Shown one piece after another: positions 1 to 6,434 of a DNA stretch of 6,434 nucleotides. Position 1 is the stretch's first letter; every line of letters starts with the position of its first letter. The stretch spans positions 1-6,434 of the forward strand of contig CAIWCQ010000113.1 of NCBI GenBank assembly GCA_903911165.1, in the 5' to 3' direction. Below the pieces are notes generated by a model that did not search any database, was not told the DNA's origin, and saw only the letters and a program-made list of their open reading frames with translations. The position numbers were made by a program, and so were the translations under genes. The DNA comes from an uncultured Actinomycetes bacterium. Lineage in GTDB: Bacteria > Actinomycetota > Actinomycetes > Mycobacteriales > Mycobacteriaceae.

Positions 1-156
1 ATCACCGCACCGTTCGCGGCCGGAGTCGTCGTGCTGCTTTACGTCGACGCCCGGATCCGTTCGGAGGCGTTCGACGTCGCGTTACGCGCCGGAGCGAGTG
101 CCGGCCCGGGTGCGGTTTCGTTCACCGACACACTGTGGGCGACCACCGCGCGCTGA
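1..156 (+). CDS. C-terminal end of a probable membrane protein (Rv3695-like), 5' truncated by window
   Basis: Frame 1 is open from the first base to a TGA at 154-156 and gives 51 residues. The fragment begins with a hydrophobic stretch (ITAPFAAGVVVLLYVDARIR) that looks like the end of a transmembrane helix. The juxtamembrane pattern LLYVDxRIRxEAFDVAL follows, then a short Ala/Gly-rich tail. The pattern LLY-D-R-R-EAFD recurs at the ends of actinobacterial multi-pass membrane proteins, including, from memory, M. tuberculosis Rv3695, which lies next to glpK (Rv3696c) there. The start and most of the gene lie outside the window, so no function can be given. It runs convergently into the oxygenase gene, with six bases between the two stop codons. 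That this is a real coding end is fairly certain. The Rv3695 assignment rests on synteny and a short motif only. Confidence 0.65.
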   Translation: MTAPFAAGVVVLLYVDARIRSEAFDVALRAGASAGPGAVSFTDTLWATTAR

Positions 157-167
157 GGTTCCTCAGC
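152..167. terminator. Short inverted repeat across both stop codons at a convergent junction
   Basis: GCTGAGG (152-158) and CCTCAGC (161-167) are perfect reverse complements separated by TT, giving a six to seven base-pair hairpin with a minimal loop. The repeat contains the TGA of the plus-strand membrane protein (154-156) and the TGA of the minus-strand oxygenase (163-165). A compact bidirectional terminator would fit a tail-to-tail junction this tight. There is no T tract on either side, which is common for mycobacterial terminators but makes the call uncertain. Confidence 0.4.
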
Positions 168-1512
168 TGCTGATCCAGTTCCCGTGGAAGCCGTAGGGAA
201 CCCGGCGCGGCAACTGAATGCGAGCAACCGGCTCGCCGGCGAAATCGGTGGCATCCAGGATCACCAGTTCGCTGGTGTTGTCGACCGGGTCGTAAACGTA
301 GGCCATGTACCAACCGTTGCTTTCATCCGGCGCACCCGACGGCGACGGAATGAAAACGGCCTCGCCGGGTCCGCCGGGGGCGTCGGGCGTACCGAATCGG
401 TGCTCAACAGCATCTCCGGTCCGTAGGTCGTAACGCACCAGGCTGGCATCGCCCACCGACACCGCGTAGCGCGCCGGCAGGCCGGCCAGTCGGTCATCAA
501 TCCGCGGGAACTCGACCGCACGATCGTCGAGTTGGTGTTCGGTCACCGTGCCGGTTCGAAGATCGATCCTCCAATTCCAGAGCACGGCGCTGTCCCCGAA
601 TCCGCCGTCCTTGCGCCACAGCTCCGCGTACCGGACTGCCTGCAGCACGATGGTGTCGCCGTCGTCGTAGGCGTTCGCGACGTGGAATATGTAGCAGGGA
701 TCGATGTCGAACCAGCGCACCTCGCCGAACGGGTCGTCGCGGCGGAGCACCCCCAACCGGGCGCCGTACTCGTCCTCCCACCGAAACGGCATATCGCCGC
801 TTCCGCTGACCGCGATGTCGATGTTGAACACGATAGGTAGGTCCAGGAAGATGACGTGCCCGGAGGTCATCGCGAAGTCGTGCATCATGGTCAATGCCTC
901 GACATCGATAGGCCGGCTGATCGTCAATTCTCCGGCGGCGTCCACCCGGTGATAGCTGACGTGCGGGCTGAACAGGTTGCCGTAGCCGAAGAAGTGCAAC
1001 TCCCCGGTAGTCGGGCAGATCTTGGGATGAGCCGTCATGGCGTCGTTGAGCTTGCCGCCGAAGTCGTAGCAGCCGACCGTCTCAAGATCCTTGGTGACCT
1101 CGTAGGGCAGTGACGACTCGACGAGGGCAAGTGTCTTACCCGCGTGGTTGACGATGTGGGTGTTGGCTACCGCCGATCGCAGGTTGCGGCTGCCGTCGCC
1201 GTTGTAGACCCCGAAGGGGGTGTCGAAGCTGTCGGTTCGCACCCAGCGGTTGCGGTACCACTTGGCGGCGCCGCCTTCGATGCGCACGCCGTGGAGCATG
1301 CCGTCGCCGAGGAACCAGTGCCCGGTCGGCTGGCGCGGGTTGGGGCCGTTGCGCAGGTACCAGCCGTCGAGTTCAGCGGGGATAGCGCCCTTCACGGGCA
1401 GGTCGTATTCGGTGAGCTCGTCGGGTACCGGCGCGTAGTTCCCGCGCTGATAGAACTGGCCGGTGTCGGGCAGGTTGGCGGAGTCCGCGGCGGTATCGGT
1501 CATGACCACCAC
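163..1512 (-). CDS. Carotenoid/stilbene cleavage oxygenase (RPE65/CCD family)
   Basis: Predicted non-haem Fe(II) dioxygenase of 449 residues that cleaves a carbon-carbon double bond in an apocarotenoid or stilbene-type substrate. The four iron-ligand histidines of the seven-bladed propeller family are all present: H162 (AHPK), H211 (MMHDF), H277 (FHVANA) and H443 (GFHGNW near the C-terminus). The supporting second-shell glutamates are visible at E132 (LALVE), E334 (EFPRI) and E384 (GPGEAVFIP). The N-terminal NYAPVPDE and WYLRNGPNPR motifs (residues 25-60) are family hallmarks. There is no signal peptide. The protein is about 50 residues shorter than M. tuberculosis Rv0654. The difference is mainly at residues 228-246, where the usual longer hydrophobic insertion is replaced by a short polar loop. 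The GTG at 1512 is preferred because AAGG (1521-1524) lies eight bases upstream; the ATG at 1503 (446 residues) is an alternative. It lies 44 bases downstream of glpK on the same strand. Family membership is secure, the substrate unknown. Confidence 0.93.
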   Translation of the reverse strand: MVVMTDTAADSANLPDTGQFYQRGNYAPVPDELTEYDLPVKGAIPAELDGWYLRNGPNPRQPTGHWFLGDGMLHGVRIEGGAAKWYRNRWVRTDSFDTPFGVYNGDGSRNLRSAVANTHIVNHAGKTLALVESSLPYEVTKDLETVGCYDFGGKLNDAMTAHPKICPTTGELHFFGYGNLFSPHVSYHRVDAAGELTISRPIDVEALTMMHDFAMTSGHVIFLDLPIVFNIDIAVSGSGDMPFRWEDEYGARLGVLRRDDPFGEVRWFDIDPCYIFHVANAYDDGDTIVLQAVRYAELWRKDGGFGDSAVLWNWRIDLRTGTVTEHQLDDRAVEFPRIDDRLAGLPARYAVSVGDASLVRYDLRTGDAVEHRFGTPDAPGGPGEAVFIPSPSGAPDESNGWYMAYVYDPVDNTSELVILDATDFAGEPVARIQLPRRVPYGFHGNWISS

Positions 1513-1526
1513 TCTGCCACCCTTAC

Positions 1527-1538
1527 CGCCGTACGGCG
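1527..1538. repeat. 12-base perfect palindrome in the glpK-oxygenase gap
   Basis: CGCCGTACGGCG is its own reverse complement. It lies in the 44-base gap between the glpK stop and the oxygenase start, two bases upstream of the AAGG ribosome-binding sequence on the minus strand. It could be half of a regulatory site, a small RNA hairpin affecting oxygenase translation, or chance in GC-rich DNA. No family of operators is recognised. Confidence 0.3.
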
Positions 1539-1556
1539 AGGGCGCTCTTGGGCTGT

Positions 1557-3071
1557 TTAGACCTCCACCCAGTCCAGGGTCCGCTGCACCGCCTTACGCC
1601 ACCCGGCGTAGCCCGCCTCGCGCTGCTCGTAGGTCCACGACGGCGACCATCGGCGACCCTCCTGCCAGTTGGCCCGCAGGTCCTCCGGATCCGACCAGTA
1701 GCCGACCGCCAGACCGGCTGCGTAGGCCGCACCTAACGCGGTGGTCTCAGGAACCTTCGGGCGCACAACGTCCACGCCGAGTACGTCGGCCTGGATCTGC
1801 ATGCACAGCTCGTTGAGCGTGACGCCGCCATCGACTTTGAGCACCGTCAGCGGCACGCCGGAATCGGCGGCCATCGCATCGACGACGTCGCGGCTCTGGT
1901 AGCAGATCGCCTCGAGCGTCGCCCGCGCGATGTGAGCGTTGGAGTTGAACCTTGACAGTCCGACAATCGCCCCGCGGGCATCGGAGCGCCAATACGGCGC
2001 GAACAACCCGGAGAAGGCGGGGACAAAGTAGATACCGCCGTTGTCGGCAACCTGGGCGGCCAGTGTCTCACTGTCGGCAGCGCCGCTGATGATGCCAAGT
2101 TGATCACGCAGCCACTGCACCGCCGATCCGGTCACCGCGATCGAACCCTCAAGGGCGTAAACAGGTTTGGCATCTCCGAATTGGTAGCACACCGTGGTCA
2201 GCAGTCCGTTCTTACTGCGGACGATCTTCTCTCCGGTATTGAGCAGCAGGAAGTTGCCGGTTCCGTAGGTGTTCTTGGCCTCACCCGGCTTCAGGCACAC
2301 CTGCCCGACCATCGCGGCCTGCTGGTCACCGAGAATTCCGGTCAGCGCCACCTCGCCACCCATCGGCCCGTCCGCCCTGGTCACTGAGTACGGCTGCGGC
2401 GACGACGACGGTCTGATCTGCGGCAGCATCCGACGCGGTATCCCGAAGAACGACAACAGTTCATCGTCCCAATCCAGGGTTTCGAGATCCATCAGCATGG
2501 TGCGACTGGCATTGGTGGGATCGGTGACATGCACGCCGCCCGCGGGACCGCCGGTGAGGTTCCACAACACCCATACGTCCGGCGTGCCGAACAACGCATC
2601 ACCACGTTCGGCGTCGGCCCGCACGCCATCGACGTTCTCCAGGATCCACTGCAATTTCCCGGCGGAGAAGTAGGTGGCCGGCGGCAGGCCGGCCTTGCGC
2701 CGGATGACATCACCGCGGCCGTCGCGATCCAGCGCGGCGGCAATCTGGTCAGTGCGGGTGTCCTGCCAGACGATCGCGTTGTAGTAGGGCTGCCCGGTCT
2801 TGCGGTTCCAGACGATGGTGGTCTCGCGCTGATTGGTGATTCCCAGCGCGGCGATGTCGGCGGCCTTGAGGTTGGTGTTGTTGAGGGCCGAGGTCACGAC
2901 GGTCTGGGTGCGTCCCCAGATCTCGGTCGGATTGTGCTCGACCCAGCCCGGGCGCGGCAGGATCTGTTCGTGCTCGAGCTGGTGGCGGCCGACCTCCAAG
3001 CCGTTGTGGTCGAAGATCATGCAACGGGTACTGGTGGTGCCCTGGTCGATAGAAGCGACGAAGTCGGCCAC
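1557..3071 (-). CDS. glpK: Glycerol kinase
   Basis: Phosphorylates glycerol with ATP to sn-glycerol 3-phosphate in the cytoplasm, the entry step for glycerol use and lipid synthesis. The 504 residues match the family's usual length of about 500. The phosphate-binding DQGTTSTR is at 9-16. Glycerol-site residues match known kinases: R82/E83 (NQRET), W102 (VWQDTR), Y134 and the catalytic base D249 (GILGDQQAA). Both FGGY-kinase signatures are intact (residues 134-146 and 367-387), as is the ATP-site motif [12 protein letters not shown] (269-280). The start is GTG at 3071, preceded by a strong GAAGGAG (3076-3082) four bases upstream. The histidine that HPr phosphorylates in Firmicute enzymes is absent; the matching stretch reads DGPMGGEV. 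The gene is divergent from the GCS2-family gene, and the oxygenase follows 44 bases downstream, so the two are likely one transcript. No homopolymer run longer than four bases was seen in the gene. Confidence 0.97.
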   Translation of the reverse strand: MADFVASIDQGTTSTRCMIFDHNGLEVGRHQLEHEQILPRPGWVEHNPTEIWGRTQTVVTSALNNTNLKAADIAALGITNQRETTIVWNRKTGQPYYNAIVWQDTRTDQIAAALDRDGRGDVIRRKAGLPPATYFSAGKLQWILENVDGVRADAERGDALFGTPDVWVLWNLTGGPAGGVHVTDPTNASRTMLMDLETLDWDDELLSFFGIPRRMLPQIRPSSSPQPYSVTRADGPMGGEVALTGILGDQQAAMVGQVCLKPGEAKNTYGTGNFLLLNTGEKIVRSKNGLLTTVCYQFGDAKPVYALEGSIAVTGSAVQWLRDQLGIISGAADSETLAAQVADNGGIYFVPAFSGLFAPYWRSDARGAIVGLSRFNSNAHIARATLEAICYQSRDVVDAMAADSGVPLTVLKVDGGVTLNELCMQIQADVLGVDVVRPKVPETTALGAAYAAGLAVGYWSDPEDLRANWQEGRRWSPSWTYEQREAGYAGWRKAVQRTLDWVEV

Positions 3072-3206
3072 GGTGCTCCTTCAAGGATCGGCGCGTTAGA
3101 ACTGTGTTGGGAGTCTGCCACCGTCAATCAGGGTTCATGTGGGAAAACGAAAGGCCCGACCGGTATTTGCTTGCGCCGACGCCCCGGAGCCTGTTGCATC
3201 CTCGGA
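3072..3206. promoter_or_regulatory. Divergent intergenic region between glpK and the GCS2-family gene
   Basis: These 135 bases separate two divergent starts and must hold promoters for both sides unless transcription begins elsewhere. On the glpK side the ribosome binding site GAAGGAG is at 3076-3082. A TTGACG resembling a sigma-A -35 box lies on the minus strand at 3122-3127, but the sequence 17 bases further on (CAGTTC) is a poor -10 box. On the plus strand TATTTG (3164-3169) is a weak -10 candidate without a matching -35. No clear operator or riboswitch was seen. That promoters lie here follows from the gene layout; the individual boxes are guesses. Confidence 0.45.
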
Positions 3207-4685
3207 GTGGGAGAAGAGGTAGCGCACGCCGCCTATAGCCGCCAACAGCGGCAGGAATACCGGCAGAAGGTTCAACTGTGCCTGGACGTGTTCGAAACCA
3301 TGTTGGCGGAATCAAGCTTCGACTTCGATCACCCGCTGACCGGCATGGAGATCGAATGCAATCTGGTTGATGCCGACTACCAGCCGGCGATGTCGAACCA
3401 GGAGGTGCTGGCTGCGATCGCCGATCCGGCCTATCAGACCGAACTGGGCGCCTACAACATCGAGTTCAACGTTCCGCCCCGGCCGCTCCCCGGACGTACC
3501 GCTCTGGAATTGGAGGCGGAAGTCCGGGCCAGCCTCAATGCCGCCGAGGCCAAGGCCGGTACCGACGGTTCGCACATCGTGATGATCGGGATCCTGCCAA
3601 CCCTGATGCCCGAGGATCTGACCGGCGGCTGGATGAGTCCGTCGTTGCGCTACCAGGCTCTGAACGACTCCATCTTCACCGCCCGGGGTGAGGACATCCT
3701 GATTGACATCGCCGGGGCCGAGCAGCTGAGCATCCAGGCCGAATCCATCGCCCCGGAATCGGCCTGCACCAGCATGCAGTTGCATCTGCAGGTCTCGCCC
3801 GCCGATTTCCCGGGGAACTGGAACGCCGCGCAGGTCCTGGCCGGACCGCAGCTGGCACTCGGGGCGAACTCGCCGTATTTCTTCGGCCACGAATTGTGGG
3901 CCGAGACCCGCATCGAACTCTTCGCCCAAGCCACCGATACCCGGACCGATGAGCTCAAGGCTCAGGGCGTGCGGCCGCGGGTGTGGTTCGGGGAGAAGTG
4001 GATCAGCTCGGTCTTTGATCTCTTCGAGGAGAACGTCCGGTACTTCCCGACGCTGCTGCCCGAGATCTCCGACGAGGATCCGCTGGCCGAACTCGCCGCG
4101 GGAGGCATTCCACGGTTGTCGGAACTACGCCTACACAACGGCACGGTGTACCGCTGGAACCGGCCGGTGTACGACGTCGCGAACGGCCGGCCGCATCTTC
4201 GGGTGGAAAATCGGGTGCTGCCCGCCGGTCCGACCGTTGTCGACATGGTCGCGAATGCGGCGTTCTACTACGGCTTGCTGCGAACCATCTCCGAGGAGGA
4301 CCAGCCGCTGTGGACCAAGATGAGTTTCGCTGCTGCACAGGACAATTTCATCGGAGCAGCGCAACACGGAATGGCGGCGCGGCTGTACTGGCCGGGCCTG
4401 GGCGAGGTGACACCCGACGAGTTGGTGCTGCGCCACCTGCTGCCGATGGCCGATGAGGGGCTCCGCCGTTGGCGGGTGGCCCCGGAGGTGCGGGACCGCT
4501 ACCTCGGTGTCATCGAGGGACGCGCCAAGACCGGCCAGAACGGCTCGGCGTGGCAGGTGGCGACGGTCCACGCCCTGCAGGAGCAGGGCTTGGACAGGCC
4601 AGCGGCGCTGACCGAAATGCTGCGCCGGTATTGCGAACTGATGCACAGCAACGCGCCGGTTCACACCTGGGACATCGGCCGCTGA
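3207..4685 (+). CDS. Glutamate-cysteine-ligase-like protein (GCS2 family, Rv3698-like)
   Basis: Predicted cytoplasmic ATP-dependent carboxylate-amine ligase of 492 residues, related to gamma-glutamylcysteine synthetases; the true substrates are unknown. Motifs in order: GMEIECNLV (46-54), with the acidic GxExE found at the metal/glutamate site of this fold; ELGAYNIEFNVPP (79-91); a beta-strand with a central histidine, SMQLHLQV (189-196); ALGANSPYFFG (217-227); ETRIELF (233-239); LRLHNGTVYRWNRPVYD (307-323); and a motif at 330-350 containing HLRVENRVLPAGPT. The start is GTG at 3207, chosen because the protein then begins MGEEV as I recall for Rv3698. It lacks a well-placed Shine-Dalgarno sequence (CGGAG at 3185-3189 is 17 bases away), so the start is moderately certain. 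The reading frame stays open far upstream over glpK, but that stretch is antisense to glpK and should not be included. The gene ends 16 bases from the convergent asd stop. It is distinct from EgtA. Confidence 0.88.
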   Translation: MGEEVAHAAYSRQQRQEYRQKVQLCLDVFETMLAESSFDFDHPLTGMEIECNLVDADYQPAMSNQEVLAAIADPAYQTELGAYNIEFNVPPRPLPGRTALELEAEVRASLNAAEAKAGTDGSHIVMIGILPTLMPEDLTGGWMSPSLRYQALNDSIFTARGEDILIDIAGAEQLSIQAESIAPESACTSMQLHLQVSPADFPGNWNAAQVLAGPQLALGANSPYFFGHELWAETRIELFAQATDTRTDELKAQGVRPRVWFGEKWISSVFDLFEENVRYFPTLLPEISDEDPLAELAAGGIPRLSELRLHNGTVYRWNRPVYDVANGRPHLRVENRVLPAGPTVVDMVANAAFYYGLLRTISEEDQPLWTKMSFAAAQDNFIGAAQHGMAARLYWPGLGEVTPDELVLRHLLPMADEGLRRWRVAPEVRDRYLGVIEGRAKTGQNGSAWQVATVHALQEQGLDRPAALTEMLRRYCELMHSNAPVHTWDIGR

Positions 4686-4697
4686 GCTCCGCAGCTC
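4684..4697. repeat. Small inverted repeat at the end of the GCS2-family gene
   Basis: GAGCT (4684-4688) and AGCTC (4693-4697) pair around a CCGC loop, forming a five base-pair hairpin that starts inside the TGA stop. It is weak alone, but with the larger stem at 4703-4727 it may form part of a tandem terminator between two convergent genes. Confidence 0.25.
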
Positions 4698-4701
4698 TCC
4701 C

Positions 4702-5757
<1,056 letters not shown>

Positions 5758-6276
5758 TCAGCGTCCAGTTCCGCCGTATACGACGGCCGCCTCAGCACCA
5801 CCGAGACCGAACGCCTCATGCAGCGCTCCGACGGCCTTATCCAATTCGGTGTCCTTGACCAGCACCGAGATCCGGATCTCGGAGGTGGACATCAGATCGA
5901 TGTTGACCCCCACTTGGGCGAGTGCCTCGCAGAACGTTGCGGTCACACCGGGGTGGCTGCGCATCCCCGCACCGACCAATGAGACCTTGCCGATGTGGTC
6001 GTCGTACAGCACGTCGGTGAAGCCGATCTCGGCACGTCGCTCGTTGAGCTTCTCGACGGCGGTCGGCCCGACGTCCCGCGAGCAGGTGAAGGTGATGTCA
6101 GTCTTGCCGTCCTCCACCTTGGAGATGTTTTGCAAGACCATGTCGATGTTGACGTCGGCGTCGGCGACCGCACGGAAAACCTTGGCGGCGTAGCCCGGAA
6201 CGTCGGGCAGTCCGACCACGGTGACCTTGGCCTCGCTTCGGTCGTGGGCAACTCCGGTCAGGATGGCGTCTTCCAT
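5758..6276 (-). CDS. Aspartokinase beta subunit from an internal in-frame start
   Basis: An ATG at 6276, in the ask frame, begins [17 protein letters not shown] and would give a 172-residue protein made only of the two ACT domains. In Corynebacterium glutamicum and mycobacteria, aspartokinase is known to be an alpha2-beta2 complex whose beta chain is translated from an in-frame start inside the same gene; the C. glutamicum beta chain is also about 172 residues and starts at the equivalent methionine. Here GAGGA (6284-6288) lies seven bases upstream of the ATG, an ideal ribosome binding site. The beta chain would carry the regulatory interface for lysine/threonine feedback. The start is seen directly; that it is used is inferred from the family. 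Confidence 0.8.
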   Translation of the reverse strand: MEDAILTGVAHDRSEAKVTVVGLPDVPGYAAKVFRAVADADVNIDMVLQNISKVEDGKTDITFTCSRDVGPTAVEKLNERRAEIGFTDVLYDDHIGKVSLVGAGMRSHPGVTATFCEALAQVGVNIDLMSTSEIRISVLVKDTELDKAVGALHEAFGLGGAEAAVVYGGTGR

Positions 6277-6434
6277 GGGAATATCCTCAATTGATCCAGT
6301 GACGATCGTGCCGGGCTTGTCCGAGTACGACGACCGGACATGAATCGGAACGTTGTAGCGGCGGGCGTATTCCACGCAGCGCAGCATCAGAACCTTCGCA
6401 CCGCAGGCCGCCATCTCGAGCATCTCCTCGAAGC
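5758..6434 (-). CDS. ask: Aspartokinase, C-terminal part (gene continues beyond the window)
   Basis: Aspartokinase phosphorylates L-aspartate to L-aspartyl-4-phosphate, the first committed and feedback-controlled step of the aspartate pathway. Only the last 225 complete codons are here; the 5' end lies past base 6434. The fragment starts [21 protein letters not shown], the end of the kinase domain. The linker [12 protein letters not shown] and two ACT domains follow. The first includes [20 protein letters not shown] and VNIDMVLQN. The second includes [19 protein letters not shown] and [17 protein letters not shown]. These ACT domains bind the inhibitors lysine and threonine in related actinobacterial enzymes. 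The TGA at 5758-5760 is three bases before the asd start, so ask and asd form one operon. A nested reading frame for the beta subunit begins at 6276. The identification is secure from nearly uninterrupted similarity to the mycobacterial protein as I remember it. Confidence 0.96.
   Translation of the reverse strand, partial: FEEMLEMAACGAKVLMLRCVEYARRYNVPIHVRSSYSDKPGTIVTGSIEDIPMEDAILTGVAHDRSEAKVTVVGLPDVPGYAAKVFRAVADADVNIDMVLQNISKVEDGKTDITFTCSRDVGPTAVEKLNERRAEIGFTDVLYDDHIGKVSLVGAGMRSHPGVTATFCEALAQVGVNIDLMSTSEIRISVLVKDTELDKAVGALHEAFGLGGAEAAVVYGGTGR
6284..6288 (-). promoter_or_regulatory. Ribosome binding site for the ask beta subunit
   Basis: On the minus strand GAGGA is followed by seven bases (TATTCCC) and then the ATG at 6276. 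It lies inside ask coding sequence (codons for the IEDIP stretch) and is better than the ribosome binding site of asd in this window, which supports internal translation initiation. Confidence 0.75.

Noticed and set aside
1144..1560. 138-residue plus-strand open frame across the oxygenase start and the 44-base gap
   Set aside because: Antisense to the conserved N-terminal motifs of the oxygenase, repetitive Val/Ala/Gly composition, no family resemblance.
3131..3170. Possible alternative sigma factor promoter (GGGTTC, GGGAAAACG, GGTATT) ahead of the GCS2-family gene
   Set aside because: Spacings between the elements do not fit the SigF, SigE or SigH consensus, so no assignment is justified.
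2529..3206. Long in-frame extension of the GCS2-family gene, making a 718-residue open frame that runs antisense through the start of glpK
   Set aside because: The extra 226 codons are antisense to well-conserved glpK coding sequence and show no domain of the GCS2 family. Open antisense frames are expected in high-GC genes. The start at 3207 gives the normal family length.
3312..3929. 205-residue minus-strand open frame
   Set aside because: It lies entirely inside the GCS2-family gene on the opposite strand, with no recognisable motif; a shadow of GC-rich codon structure.

Overview
The window looks like ordinary chromosome from a high-GC actinobacterium, most probably a mycobacterium (Mycobacteriaceae). 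The evidence is the close resemblance of the proteins to what I recall of the Mycobacterium tuberculosis Rv3695-Rv3709c neighbourhood, the strong GC bias at third codon positions, and GTG as start codon in three of the four complete genes. No database search was possible, so all family and synteny statements come from reading motifs and from memory.

Layout. (1) Bases 1-156, plus strand: the last 51 codons of a probable membrane protein resembling Rv3695. (2) Bases 163-1512, minus: a carotenoid/stilbene cleavage oxygenase (RPE65/CCD family) with all four iron-binding histidines. (3) Bases 1557-3071, minus: glycerol kinase glpK, 44 bases upstream of the oxygenase and probably co-transcribed with it. 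(4) Bases 3072-3206: divergent intergenic region. (5) Bases 3207-4685, plus: a glutamate-cysteine-ligase-like protein (GCS2 family, Rv3698-like) of unknown substrate. (6) Bases 4702-5754, minus: aspartate-semialdehyde dehydrogenase asd. (7) Bases 5758-6434, minus: the 3' part of aspartokinase ask. It contains an in-frame internal start with a good ribosome binding site, expected to give the separate regulatory beta subunit of 172 residues.

How the genes relate. ask and asd catalyse the first two steps from aspartate to lysine/diaminopimelate, threonine, methionine and isoleucine, and are three bases apart in one operon. glpK feeds glycerol into central metabolism. The downstream oxygenase has no obvious biochemical link to glycerol and may only share its transcript. 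The GCS2 protein is a single gene facing away from glpK and running tail to tail into asd. Both convergent junctions (around 160 and around 4700) are very tight and carry inverted repeats that overlap stop codons.

There is no mobile element, CRISPR array, RNA gene or phage signature. The points most worth a second look are the compact oxygenase behind glpK, the uncharacterised gamma-glutamyl-ligase-like gene, the absence here of the ergothioneine genes that separate its homologue from asd in M. tuberculosis, and the internal ask-beta start. I did not find a convincing undescribed multi-gene system.
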